Shown: positions 53,031-62,287 of the stretch, in pieces
Layout of the letters: every line of letters begins with the position of its first letter
Position numbering within the stretch: the stretch's first letter is position 1
Assembly (NCBI GenBank): GCA_965662355.1
Contig: CBFIHP010000002.1
Span: 248,001-312,000, forward strand
Length of the DNA: 64,000 nt
Direction: 5' to 3'
Source: GCA-2683825 sp965662355
Lineage (GTDB): Bacteria > Planctomycetota > UBA1135 > GCA-002686595
Program-made: the position numbers and the translations under genes
Notes under the pieces: model-generated
Databases searched by the model: none
Seen by the model: the letters and a program-made list of their open reading frames with translations, nothing else
Told to the model about the DNA's origin: nothing

Positions 53031-55592
53031 TCAGGCACCACGCTCGGACCAGCCCTTGGCGTCCAGGTGAAGCGCGTTCAGGACGATCCCGAGGTGCGAA
53101 TAGGCCTGAGGGTGGTTGCCCAGTGCACGCCCTTCGACCGGGTCGAATTCCTCGGATAGGCAGCCGGTGCGACCGGTCAAAGCCGTGAGGCGCTTGAAGA
53201 GCCTGCCAGCACGTTCGACGTCACCGATCAGAACCAACGAGTCGATCAGCCACGAGGTGCAGATGTGGAAACCACCTTCGCGGCCCGGCAGTCCATCCCC
53301 GTAGAGATAGCGATAGACGGTACAGCCTTCGAGCAGGCCGGCTTCGATGGCATCGACCGTCGAGGCAAAACGTGCATCGTCCGGTTCGATCAGTCCGGAG
53401 AGGCCGATCCACAGCGATGCGGCGTCGAGCTCGTCCGAGCCATAGGCTGCGCCGAAGGCACCGATCTTGTCGTTCCATCCTCGCAGGAGCACTTCGCTGC
53501 GAATCGCTTCGCGGAGTGTGATCCAGGACTCGGGGGGCTGGCGGCGGAAGCGCTCCCAGATCTTGATGGCCCGGTCGACCGTCATCCAGCACATGACTTT
53601 CGAGTGCACGTGGTGACGCGGGCGGTGGCGGATTTCCCAGATGCCGTGATCGCGTTCGCTCCAGCGGGCGGAGACTGCGCGGACCATCTTCTCGACTAGC
53701 CCGGAGTGCTCCTGGGAAAGCGGGGCTCCGGCCTTGCACAAAACGTGCACCAGTTGAACGATGGGGCCGAAGACGTCGAGTTGAACCTGGTTCGAAGCCC
53801 CGTTGCCAACGCGCACCGGACGGCTGCCTGCATACCCAGCGAGATCGCCGATCTCTGCTTCCGGACCCAATTCGGTACCGACGACCGTGTAGAGTGGGCG
53901 AAGTCGCTCGGGGTCGTGCAGGTGATCGAGAACGTTCAAGACCCAATCGAGAAACTGCATCGCCTCGCGTACGCTGCCGAGCAGCACCAACGCTTCGGCG
54001 CTCATGGCCCCGTCGCGCAACCAGCAGAAACGATAGTCCCAGTTGCGTACGCCGCCGATGGTCTCGGGCAAGCTGGCGGTGGCGGCCGCGGCGATGGCGC
54101 CCGATGGTCCATAGCAGAGTCCCTTGAGGATCGTGGCGCTGTGCCGCACGAGGCCCGGACGGACACCGGGGAGATCGAGACGCTTCGACCAGCCGGTCCA
54201 GTAATCCGTGGTGCGCTCGCGACGCTCGGGTTCCTTGAGAACGCTTTCCTCGAGATCGGTCGTGCCGAAACGCAGTTCCAGGGCGAGCGGCTTGCCCTCG
54301 AGTTGAACCGTGGCCCTGGCGGTCTCGTGCACACCTTCCTTCGTGATGCTCCAGTCGACGCCCTTCGAACGCAACACGATGCCGTCGTTGCCGCCCTCGA
54401 CCTCGAGACCGTCGTCGCGTTGCACGAGGTGGGTCGGAATGCGGCCGAAGTCGAGACGCGGCGCGAAGACCAGCTCGACTTCCCCGTAACCCTCGAGCAC
54501 CCGCACGAGATCGCAGCGGCTCGCGCGTTGCATCGGCCGGCCCTGGGAAACGTCGAGGTAATCGACGACGTGGAAGTCGGCCCAGTGGGACTCCAGCACC
54601 ATCGTGCCGGGGACGTAGACCTGGTTCAGTGGCGGCTTGCCTTCCCTTGAGCCGACCTTGAACGTGCCGGCACTGGCGCCGCCGAGAATCTCGGCGAAGA
54701 GCGCGCTGGAATCGATGCGCGGAGCGCACATCCAGGCGATGGAGGCATCCGGTGCGACCAGCGCGACGGTGCGCTGATCCGAAAGCATCGAGTGTTCTTG
54801 AATCGGCAAGGCCTCCGAGCCCAAGAGCCACGACTCGCGCTCCTCTGCCAGGCGCGCGAGCAGGCGCGCGACTTCTTGCGGTCCATCGATCCTGAAGGGT
54901 GCGACGGACTGGCCCGGGCCCACTTTGATGGCGGCGTCGGGGCCCGAGAGAGTTGCGAAGGCATCCTCGTCGGTAGCATCGTCTCCGAGGAAGACGGCTG
55001 CCGTGGCACCGAAGCGATGGCGTAGGCTCTCCAGTGCGCGACCCTTGTCGGTGGGGACAACGCTGAGCTCGATGACCTTCTTGCCCGTGCGCATCTGCAC
55101 GCCGGGTGCGGTTGCAGGGCCATCCATGACCGCCTGCACGGCGGCGGAGGCCACGTTGTCTTCGGCGTTTCGGTAGTGGAAGGCGATGCTGGCGGGCTTG
55201 GTCTCGACGGCGAGTCCTGTGTCGTCGGCGGCGATGCTCTCGAGATCGGAAACGAGCTGGGCGTGGAGGCTGCGCTCCGATTGGGTCAGTCGTTCCGAGA
55301 AGCCCGGATCGAATTCGCTGCCGTGACTGCCGACGAGGTGTACGTTGTCGGGTGCCCCCGAGAGACTGGCGAGGTCCGAAAGCGAACGGCCGGAAATGAC
55401 CGCCACCTGGGTATTTGGGAGGCCGGCGAGGTTGCGCAAGGCAACGATGCCCTCGCGATGGGGCAGCGCTTCATCGGGATTCGAAACGATCGGTGCCAGG
55501 GTGCCGTCGTAGTCGGTTGCAACAAGCAGAACCGGCGTACGTGCGATCTCTGCCAGCTTGCGTTCGAAAGCGTCGTTTTGGATGTCGCTCAA
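53031..55592 (-). CDS. Bifunctional trehalose-6-phosphate phosphatase / GH15 trehalase-glucoamylase-like fusion
   Basis: 853 residues from the TTG start that overlaps the OtsA stop as TTGA. Residues 1-255 are a HAD trehalose-phosphatase: DYDGTLAP nucleophile, SGRSLSDLA, and GDDATDEDAF. From about 265 on is a GH15 catalytic domain: GGVRNWDYRFCWLRDGAMS, catalytic Glu in GIWEIR, VHSKVMCWMTVDRAI, and second Glu in LSEEFDPVEGRALGNHPQAYSHLG. The pattern is that of the mycobacterial-type trehalase/glucoamylase group. A single chain combines trehalose formation with a likely alpha-glucoside hydrolase. Upstream OtsA gives the substrate, so this is a compact trehalose operon. Whether the GH15 part cleaves trehalose, glycogen ends or something else cannot be told. 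Confidence 0.88.
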   Translation of the reverse strand: MSDIQNDAFERKLAEIARTPVLLVATDYDGTLAPIVSNPDEALPHREGIVALRNLAGLPNTQVAVISGRSLSDLASLSGAPDNVHLVGSHGSEFDPGFSERLTQSERSLHAQLVSDLESIAADDTGLAVETKPASIAFHYRNAEDNVASAAVQAVMDGPATAPGVQMRTGKKVIELSVVPTDKGRALESLRHRFGATAAVFLGDDATDEDAFATLSGPDAAIKVGPGQSVAPFRIDGPQEVARLLARLAEERESWLLGSEALPIQEHSMLSDQRTVALVAPDASIAWMCAPRIDSSALFAEILGGASAGTFKVGSREGKPPLNQVYVPGTMVLESHWADFHVVDYLDVSQGRPMQRASRCDLVRVLEGYGEVELVFAPRLDFGRIPTHLVQRDDGLEVEGGNDGIVLRSKGVDWSITKEGVHETARATVQLEGKPLALELRFGTTDLEESVLKEPERRERTTDYWTGWSKRLDLPGVRPGLVRHSATILKGLCYGPSGAIAAAATASLPETIGGVRNWDYRFCWLRDGAMSAEALVLLGSVREAMQFLDWVLNVLDHLHDPERLRPLYTVVGTELGPEAEIGDLAGYAGSRPVRVGNGASNQVQLDVFGPIVQLVHVLCKAGAPLSQEHSGLVEKMVRAVSARWSERDHGIWEIRHRPRHHVHSKVMCWMTVDRAIKIWERFRRQPPESWITLREAIRSEVLLRGWNDKIGAFGAAYGSDELDAASLWIGLSGLIEPDDARFASTVDAIEAGLLEGCTVYRYLYGDGLPGREGGFHICTSWLIDSLVLIGDVERAGRLFKRLTALTGRTGCLSEEFDPVEGRALGNHPQAYSHLGIVLNALHLDAKGWSERGA

Positions 55593-57034
55593 TGGTTCAG
55601 TGATCCCAGAAAATTGTCGGCCCAGAGGTGAACGTCGTTGCGCTCGACGACACGCCCGAGCGCGGTCATGCGCTGCGATACCTGACTCTTGGGCATCTCC
55701 ATGGCGTACCGGAAGGCACTGGCCATCCCGTCGATGTCGTGGGGGTTGACCATGACCGCGCGTTTCAGCTCCTGCGCGGCACCGGTGAACTCCGAAAGCA
55801 CCAGTACACCGTCCAGGTTCAAGCGCGTAGCCACGTACTCCTTGGCCACGAGGTTCATACCATCGCGCAACGGCGTCACAGCCATCACGTCTGCTGCGAG
55901 ATAGTGAGCGACTAGCTCGTCTTGGGGGAGGCTGCGGTACATGTAGTGGACGGGAACGTGATCGGGCGTACCCCAATCGCCGTTGATGCGCCCGACGTGC
56001 TGCTCGACGACGTTGCGAATCTGCGCGTATTGAGGGACGAGCTCGCGGCTAGGAACGGCCAGTTGTATGAATGCAACTTTGTCGGCGTTCGGCCCCAGTT
56101 GCTGTAGAAGGGTCTCGAAAGCGCGCAAGCGACGATCGATGCCCTTTGTGTAGTCGAGTCGGTCTACCCCGAGAAAGATCTTCTTGTCCGGTCCGATGTT
56201 CTGACGGATCTTGCGGGCCCTCTCCTGCACCTCGGGTTTGGCCGCGAGGCGCTTGTAGCGTTGCGTATCGATCGAGATGGGAAAGCCACCGACCTTCACG
56301 CGTCGGCCTTCGAATTCGATCGTGTTGCCGGTGCCGCGGGCCTGCGTGTAGCGCCGCACCGCGCGCACGAAGTTCTTGGCTCCGAAACCGGTCTGGAAGC
56401 CCAGAAGATCCGCTCCGAGCAAACCCTCGAGGATCTGGCGCCGCCAGGGGAGCTGGGCGAAGAGCTCGATTGGGGGGAAGGGGATGTGCGAGAAAAAACC
56501 GATCTTCACGTCCGGTCGGATCTCGCGCAGGAACTTGGGGACCAGTTGCAGGTGATAGTCGTGAATCCAGGCGGTGTCGCCGCTACGAAGCGAAGCGCTG
56601 GCGGCCTCGGCGAAGCGTTCGTTCACCGATGCATAGGGATGCCACCAGCGCCTGTGGAACTCGGGCCAGCGTACGCAATCGTGATAGAGCGGCCACAGGG
56701 TCGTGTTGCAGAAGCCCTGATAGAACGTCTCGAGCTCTTCCTCGTCGAGCCCGACCGGGTGCAGGTGCAGGCCGTCGTGGTGGAACGGTGGGGGAACTTC
56801 CCCCGAGGCTCCGGACCACCCGACCCAGGCGCCGTCCGCGGCCCGCAGGATGGGGGCCAGGGCACTGACCAGGCCGCCGGGAGAGGTCTTCCATTCATGG
56901 CCTGTTCCGTCCTCTCTGGGCTCCTCTCGACTGCGGCTGACGGGCAGTCGGTTGGCCACGACGACCAGTCGCCCTTCAGGCAGACGTGGTTCGGCCAGGG
57001 TGGCGGGAGAAGGGGACGTTCCTTGAGGGTGCAT
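55589..57034 (-). CDS. otsA: Trehalose-6-phosphate synthase (GT20, OtsA)
   Basis: 481 residues. Makes trehalose-6-phosphate from UDP-glucose (or other NDP-glucose) and glucose-6-phosphate. GT20 landmarks: RLVVVANRLPVSRS with GGLVSALAP, WIHDYHLQLVPKFLREIRPDVKIGFFSHIPFPP, FLGVDRLDYTKGIDRRLRAFE, and TPLRDGMNLVAKEYVA (acid/base loop). I chose the ATG at 57034; an earlier start at 57088 would add unconserved residues. Translationally coupled to the phosphatase-GH15 gene by TTGA. Divergent from lepB with 203 bases between. Confidence 0.94.
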   Translation of the reverse strand: MHPQGTSPSPATLAEPRLPEGRLVVVANRLPVSRSREEPREDGTGHEWKTSPGGLVSALAPILRAADGAWVGWSGASGEVPPPFHHDGLHLHPVGLDEEELETFYQGFCNTTLWPLYHDCVRWPEFHRRWWHPYASVNERFAEAASASLRSGDTAWIHDYHLQLVPKFLREIRPDVKIGFFSHIPFPPIELFAQLPWRRQILEGLLGADLLGFQTGFGAKNFVRAVRRYTQARGTGNTIEFEGRRVKVGGFPISIDTQRYKRLAAKPEVQERARKIRQNIGPDKKIFLGVDRLDYTKGIDRRLRAFETLLQQLGPNADKVAFIQLAVPSRELVPQYAQIRNVVEQHVGRINGDWGTPDHVPVHYMYRSLPQDELVAHYLAADVMAVTPLRDGMNLVAKEYVATRLNLDGVLVLSEFTGAAQELKRAVMVNPHDIDGMASAFRYAMEMPKSQVSQRMTALGRVVERNDVHLWADNFLGSLNH

Positions 57035-57237
57035 GGTGTCGTGAATGGTAGCGATGTGAGGGAGGCGGAACAGACCCGAGATGGGCACCCCCTCTCTCGA
57101 CCGGAAACGTCGCTTTCTTTCCTGTTTCGGCCGTCATTTGAGGGGAATCCCTGCCCGATTGTGTAGGCCACGCTAGATGTGGGCCCCGCAGCCGACTCGA
57201 ATCAAGAGCGCCAGGACCGCGGGCCGAAAAGGGCGGC

Positions 57238-57873
57238 ATGTCGCTCGATTCTCCCCAGAAGCCCCTGCGCCAGGAGCCCCCCCAGGTACTTGCTGAGGCC
57301 CTTCCCAGCCGCGACGGCCACAAACTCCCCGCCATTTGCCGGGAGATTCAGCGCGCCTTCGTCGAGGCCTGCGCTTGGGTGGGCAAGGTCCTGCTCCAGA
57401 GCGTTCGCGTGGGGGTTTTCGCCTTCTGCTTCTACGCGATCTTCTTCAATCTTTCGGTCGTCCGGGGCAGCTCCATGACCCCCGGGATCGAGGACGGGGA
57501 CCGCATTCTGGTCGAGCCCTGGTCCTATATCTTCGGTGGTGCCGAGCGAGGCGACGTCGTCGTCCTGCGCTATCCCCTCGATCCCGAGGTGGACTACATC
57601 AAGCGCGTCATCGGCCTCCCAGGAGACCGGATAACCCTCGCCGACGGTCGCGTCTGGGTCAACGGCTACCTGCTCGACGAGCCGTATGTGGCCTCCATGG
57701 ACACGACCTCGTACCTGTCGGTTCGCGTTGAGGACGAACATTACTTCGTCCTGGGGGACAACCGGCCACGTTCCTCGGATAGCCGCGAATTTGGTCAAGT
57801 GCGCGACGATCTGGTACGCGGCAGGGTGGATCTGCGTCTGTGGCCGCTCTCGCGAGCAGGCTGGGTCCAGTAG
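57238..57873 (+). CDS. lepB: Signal peptidase I (LepB)
   Basis: 211 residues. One transmembrane helix (about 55-73, VRVGVFAFCFYAIFFNLSV) and the five SPase I boxes: VVRGSSMTPGIEDGD with catalytic Ser79, DYIKRVIGLPGD with Lys122, and YFVLGDNRPRSSDSREFG. Removes signal peptides from exported proteins, consistent with the many exported proteins here. Short length and a single anchor are like those of Gram-positive and planctomycetal SipS-type enzymes. Shine-Dalgarno-like AAAAGGG lies seven bases upstream. Downstream SDR follows after 82 bases. Confidence 0.94.
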   Translation: MSLDSPQKPLRQEPPQVLAEALPSRDGHKLPAICREIQRAFVEACAWVGKVLLQSVRVGVFAFCFYAIFFNLSVVRGSSMTPGIEDGDRILVEPWSYIFGGAERGDVVVLRYPLDPEVDYIKRVIGLPGDRITLADGRVWVNGYLLDEPYVASMDTTSYLSVRVEDEHYFVLGDNRPRSSDSREFGQVRDDLVRGRVDLRLWPLSRAGWVQ

Positions 57874-57955
57874 AGAAGTCGGTTCGCCAGTCCGGGTCGG
57901 AGCTCGAGAGTGACACAGCCATTGCAGGTGCTCTGCATCGAGTACGCTCTCGCCC

Positions 57956-58678
57956 ATGTCGACCCAACCGGTAACCCTCGTGACGGGCAGTGCGCGCGGC
58001 CTCGGCCTGGCGGTTGCGCGTCACCTCCGTGAGCGCGGCGATCTCGTCCACGTCTGCTGGCGTAGCGACAACGAACGAGCCCAGGCACTTCGCGACGAGT
58101 TCGGCCAGCGCGCGCACAAGGCGGACCTGCTGGCCCTCGACGATGTGGAGACGCTGGTCCGCTCTGTGGAGGGCGTGGACGGTCGCCTGAAGCACGTGGT
58201 GCACGCCGTGGGGGAGTACGCTTCGGGGCCCCTGGAAGAGACGTCCTTGGAGGATCTGCGGCGCATGTGGCAAAGCAACACGGAGTCGGCCTTCCTCCTG
58301 ATGAACGCCGTGCGCCCCTCCCTACGCAAAACCCGGGGGCGTGTCGTCTTCTTCGGTTGTAGCGGTCTGCAAGGCTTTCGCGCGCGAAAGATCACGGCCG
58401 CCTATGCCTCGGCCAAGAGCGCCTTGTTGACGTTGGTCCGGGCCTGGGCTCTGGAGGAAGCGCCGCACGGCGTGACGGTCAACATGGTCTCGCCAGGCCA
58501 CGTTCCGCATGCGCATGCGCACCCGGACACGTTGGACTCGGAGCGGCTCGAGAACATCCCGGCGGGTCGGCCGGGCGAGCCCCTGGATATCGCCCGTGCT
58601 GTGGAGTACCTGTGCTCGGAGGGAGCGGGATACACGACGGGGACGGATCTCCTGGTGACCGGCGGGTATCTCCTGTAG
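57956..58678 (+). CDS. Short-chain dehydrogenase/reductase, FabG-like
   Basis: 240 residues. NAD(P) motif TGSARGLGLAVARHL, active Ser in VFFGCSGLQG, YASAK (Tyr-x3-Lys), then the conserved VSPGHV. The motif HAVGEYASGPLE replaces the standard NNAG strand (N to H), which is unusual. Classical SDR of the 3-oxoacyl-ACP reductase-like type; the substrate and pathway are not apparent because no fatty-acid genes are adjacent. Convergent with the ABC-F gene (five bases between stops). Confidence 0.83.
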   Translation: MSTQPVTLVTGSARGLGLAVARHLRERGDLVHVCWRSDNERAQALRDEFGQRAHKADLLALDDVETLVRSVEGVDGRLKHVVHAVGEYASGPLEETSLEDLRRMWQSNTESAFLLMNAVRPSLRKTRGRVVFFGCSGLQGFRARKITAAYASAKSALLTLVRAWALEEAPHGVTVNMVSPGHVPHAHAHPDTLDSERLENIPAGRPGEPLDIARAVEYLCSEGAGYTTGTDLLVTGGYLL

Positions 58679-58683
58679 TTCGC

Positions 58684-60324
58684 TCAGCGTCGAACGCCGG
58701 GCGCTTCGTGCCCACAACGCTCGACCCAGGCTTCATACGTACCGTGGTACACCAGGGGCTTGCGAGCCGTTTCATCGCCACCCCCCGAGAGATCGAGCAC
58801 CTTGTTCGCCAGGCCCTTCAGGAACGTTCGGTCGTGGGAGACGAAGATCATGGTGCCCTCGAACTTCGAGAGGGTCTGGACCAGCATCTCCTTCGTGGCC
58901 AGATCCAGGTGGTTGGTCGGCTCGTCCAGGACTAGAAAATTGGGCGGGTCAAAGAGCATCTGGGCCAGGACCAGACGGGAACGCTCGCCACCCGAGAGCA
59001 CGCCGATGGGTTTGTCGATCTCGTCGCCGGAGAAGTCGAAGGCGCCGAGCAGGTTGCGCTTCGAGGAGATCGTGGCGACGGGGAAGGCCTGGTCTATCTG
59101 TTGCCAGATGGTCATGCGCGCATCGAGGACCTCGAGGGCAGACTGGGCGAAGTAGCCCAGCTTGAGGCTGGCGCCCAGGCGCATCTTGCCGGCGTCGGCG
59201 ATAATGGCACCGGTGATGATCTTCAGCAGAGTCGTCTTGCCGGCGCCGTTGACGCCCATCACGCACCAGCGTTCGCCGCGCTTGATCTCGAAGTCGAGGC
59301 TCTTGTAGACGGTCTGTTCGCCATAGCTCTTGTCGATTCCCTCGAGCGTGGCCACATCGTTGCCCGAGCGCGGCGGAGTGCCGAGGTTGAAGGGGCGTAG
59401 GATGCGGACCTTGGGCGGGTCGAGCTTCTCGATCTTGGCCAGCTTCTTGATGCGCGATTGCACCTGGGCGGCCTTGGCGACGTGGGTCTCGAAGCGCTCG
59501 ATGAAGCGCTCCTCTTTCTTCAGCATGGCCTGTTGACGAGCAAAAGCGGCTTTGCGCTGGGTGGCCCGGATCTCCTGCTCCCGCTGGAAGAACTCGTAAT
59601 CGCCCTGATAGCTGGACAGCTCGCCCGCGTCGATGTCGACGATGCGAGAGACCACCCGGTTCATGAAGTCCCGGTCGTGGCAGGTCATCAAGATGGCCGC
59701 ATCGGAACCACGCAGGTAGTCCTCCAGCCAGAGGATCGATTCGATGTCCAGGTGGTTCGTCGGCTCGTCGAGCAAGAGGACGTTGGGCTTGCCGATCAGC
59801 ACCTTGGCGATGGCCACCCGCATGCGCCAACCACCGGAAAGCGCGGACAGCTCGCCTTCGATCTGATCCTGCCGAAAACCCACCCCTGCCAGGACCTCGC
59901 GCGCCCGCGCCTCGAGCTCGTACCCCCCGAGCTGCTGGTACTCGCCTTGCACATTCCCGAAGCGCTCGAGAATCGCATCCATGCGCTCCGCCTGCTCGGG
60001 ATCGGCCATGGCCGTCTCGAGCTCCTCCAGCTCGTGGTGCAACCGACCGAGCCGTCCACTGCCCTCGATCGCCTCATCGAGAACCGAGCCCGCGGACAGT
60101 TCCCCAGCGTCCTGACGAAAGTGTCCGATGGTGAGGGCCTTGGGAACCGTGACACTCCCGATATCGGGTTCCTCCTCCCCGGCGATGAGCCTGAGCAGGG
60201 TGGACTTGCCGGAACCGTTCGGGCCGACGAGCCCGACCTTCTCGCCGGGGTTCAGCTGAAACGAGGCATCGACCAGCAAGGCCCGACGCCCGAAGTGCTT
60301 GGATATCCCGGTGAGAGCGATCAT
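58684..60324 (-). CDS. ABC-F family ATPase (translation factor/antibiotic resistance type)
   Basis: 546 residues from the ATG at 60324; upstream frame extension to 60543 is not conserved. Two ABC domains, each with Walker A (GPNGSGKS; GVNGAGKT), signature (LSGGWRMRVAIAKVL; LSGGERSRLVLAQML) and Walker B (LLLDEPTNHLD; LVLDEPTNHLD). The linker (P-site tRNA interaction motif) is a long basic coiled coil (about 230-320, AAQVQSRIKKLAKIEKL). No transmembrane helix, as usual for ABC-F, which binds ribosomes and relieves stalling or antibiotics. Resembles the YbiT/Uup groups. A single gene, convergent with the SDR. Confidence 0.93.
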   Translation of the reverse strand: MIALTGISKHFGRRALLVDASFQLNPGEKVGLVGPNGSGKSTLLRLIAGEEEPDIGSVTVPKALTIGHFRQDAGELSAGSVLDEAIEGSGRLGRLHHELEELETAMADPEQAERMDAILERFGNVQGEYQQLGGYELEARAREVLAGVGFRQDQIEGELSALSGGWRMRVAIAKVLIGKPNVLLLDEPTNHLDIESILWLEDYLRGSDAAILMTCHDRDFMNRVVSRIVDIDAGELSSYQGDYEFFQREQEIRATQRKAAFARQQAMLKKEERFIERFETHVAKAAQVQSRIKKLAKIEKLDPPKVRILRPFNLGTPPRSGNDVATLEGIDKSYGEQTVYKSLDFEIKRGERWCVMGVNGAGKTTLLKIITGAIIADAGKMRLGASLKLGYFAQSALEVLDARMTIWQQIDQAFPVATISSKRNLLGAFDFSGDEIDKPIGVLSGGERSRLVLAQMLFDPPNFLVLDEPTNHLDLATKEMLVQTLSKFEGTMIFVSHDRTFLKGLANKVLDLSGGGDETARKPLVYHGTYEAWVERCGHEAPGVRR

Positions 60325-60383
60325 GAAAAACGCGAAGAATCGAGAGACGAGCCCAGCCGATAATCGCAATCCCCCTCCATCTC

Positions 60384-62102
60384 TTACTTCTTCACCCACC
60401 CCCGAGTCGACCCCAAACTCAACATCGCATACGAAGTAGCCAACACCGGATTCCCTTCGAACCAACGCGCAGCATTCGTATTCAACCACGACCCATCCTG
60501 CCGCTGCATCGCGACCAACCGACCGGTCAGCTCGCTCCTCCACGCATGCCTCCCACCCGCGCCATCGACCACGGTCTCTTCACCGTACAAGTCCAAGGCC
60601 TTGGCCATCGTGAAGAAGTAGTAGAACAAGCCCTGATACGCTGCCGTCGGATCGCTCGAGCCCTGGAAGCCCGGGTTCACGTCCAGGGTGTAATTCTCCT
60701 GCAGCCAGGACCAAGCCGCCTCCACCCGAGGGTCTTCCTTCGACAGGCCGGCGAACAGGTAGCCCTTCAAGAGGGCGTAGGTCATCGAGCCGTAGGAGCG
60801 GGGGACTTTGCGCCCATCCCGTAGCTCGATGAAACCGGCCTTGGACTCGGCGGGGGCGTAGCCCGCACCCCCGTCGTTGCCTGCCGCAAACGTGACGCCG
60901 TCGCGGGTCAGGGCGATGTCGTTCGTCTCGGAGTGGTTCTGGCAACGCTGAAGGAAGCGCAGCGCTTTCTGAAAGGTCTCGTCTCCGGGCTGCGAGCCGG
61001 ATTCGGCCAGGGCCTCGAGTGCGATTTGCAGATTGGAGAGATCCGGTCGCTCGTCGCCGCCATAGCCGACGCCGCCGTAGTAGAGATCGTCGCTCTCGTA
61101 TCCTTCGCCCTCGTCCGCCTGCAGCGTGATCAGAAAGGCGCGGGCCCGCTCGATGACGGCTTCGTCGCCGGGACGTTTTGCCCGGGCGAGGGCCATGATC
61201 GCGACCGAGGTGACGTAGTTTGCGAGGGACCCCGCGTGGATCGAGCCGTCGGGCTTCTGAAGTGAGACGAGCCAATCGAGTGCCTTCTCGAAGCGCGCCC
61301 TTTGTTCCGGCTCCATGGCATCGTGCGTCGCGAGTGCGGCACAGACCATGGCGGTGATGCCCGGGTCGGCGTGTCCGTCGAAGCCCCACTTGTTCTCGAG
61401 TGATTGCTCGAAGAGATAGTCGGCGCCCCGCAGGAGCGATTTCGCCAAGCGCTGGCGGTCCACCTTCGAAAGCGCCGTGATCGCAGGCAGGGGCGAGGCC
61501 TTTCCGGGTTGCTTTTTGGCTTCGCTGGTCTTCAGGGAACTGTAGATCTGGCCGAGCCGCTGGAGTCTCTCCGCGGTCCGGGCCGTGCGCTCTTGGCTCT
61601 TGCCCCAGGTGACGCCGTCCCGCTCGTCGAGCAGGCGCTGTGCCTCCGCGCCGAGATCCGCTCTGGACATCTTCGCGAAGGGATTGGTGTCGCGAACCTG
61701 GCCGAGGTGCTTCTGCATGGCCGTGCGCGCTTCGGCCGTGGTCGGGTCCCCGAGGGCCTCGAAGGCGGTGAAGACGAGCAACGTGTGGCTGGGCTCCCCG
61801 AAGGAGCCGTCATCCCGCTGTGCCTCGAGGAGCACTTGCACCGGGCGCGCGATGAAAGGGCCGTCGCTGATCCGGTACGCCCGCGGGCTCTTGGCGAAGG
61901 CGAGCAAGGCCAAGGCGTCGTTCTCTATGCCGCCGTAGCTCCCGGTCTCGAGGTCGAACCGCGTCCGCAGCCAGCGCAGGGAAAGGTCGATCTCGTCCTT
62001 CAGTTTCGAAGCCGAGAGCTCCTGCGGCGAACGAGCGGAGGCGGATGCGGCCGGAGCCATTGCGGCGGGTGCGAACGAGAGTAGGAGGCAGGCGGTCAGC
62101 AT
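60384..62102 (-). CDS. Secreted squalene-cyclase/prenyltransferase-repeat protein
   Basis: 572 residues with a signal peptide (LTACLLLSFAPAAMAPAASASA). The body consists of alpha-alpha barrel repeats of the squalene-hopene cyclase/prenyltransferase type: DGSFGEPSHTLLVFTAFEAL, PDGSIHAGSLANYVTSVAIMAL, GGVGYGGDERPDLSNLQIALEAL, RKVPRSYGSMTYALLKGYLFAG, QDGSWLNTNAARWFEGNPVLATSYAML. It lacks the catalytic DxDD of squalene cyclase, so it is probably a non-cyclising exported member common in Planctomycetota. Role unknown. Upstream intergenic 62103-62287 separates it from a divergent gene. Confidence 0.78.
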   Translation of the reverse strand: MLTACLLLSFAPAAMAPAASASARSPQELSASKLKDEIDLSLRWLRTRFDLETGSYGGIENDALALLAFAKSPRAYRISDGPFIARPVQVLLEAQRDDGSFGEPSHTLLVFTAFEALGDPTTAEARTAMQKHLGQVRDTNPFAKMSRADLGAEAQRLLDERDGVTWGKSQERTARTAERLQRLGQIYSSLKTSEAKKQPGKASPLPAITALSKVDRQRLAKSLLRGADYLFEQSLENKWGFDGHADPGITAMVCAALATHDAMEPEQRARFEKALDWLVSLQKPDGSIHAGSLANYVTSVAIMALARAKRPGDEAVIERARAFLITLQADEGEGYESDDLYYGGVGYGGDERPDLSNLQIALEALAESGSQPGDETFQKALRFLQRCQNHSETNDIALTRDGVTFAAGNDGGAGYAPAESKAGFIELRDGRKVPRSYGSMTYALLKGYLFAGLSKEDPRVEAAWSWLQENYTLDVNPGFQGSSDPTAAYQGLFYYFFTMAKALDLYGEETVVDGAGGRHAWRSELTGRLVAMQRQDGSWLNTNAARWFEGNPVLATSYAMLSLGSTRGWVKK

Positions 62103-62287
62103 GGGCGGAAGTCTACGGGAGGGGAGGAGGGTGCGTGAACGCAGAAGAGCGCCGGGGGTTCACCGTGGCCTCCCCGCGGGCGCGGATCGCCCCCAGGGCC
62201 CTGGAATTGGCCTCGAGAAGGCTCCTGCTAGCGGTTTTTCCCAGGCCGAGGGACAACCCACGGGCCGGACTGCGGAAACTGGGGGAG

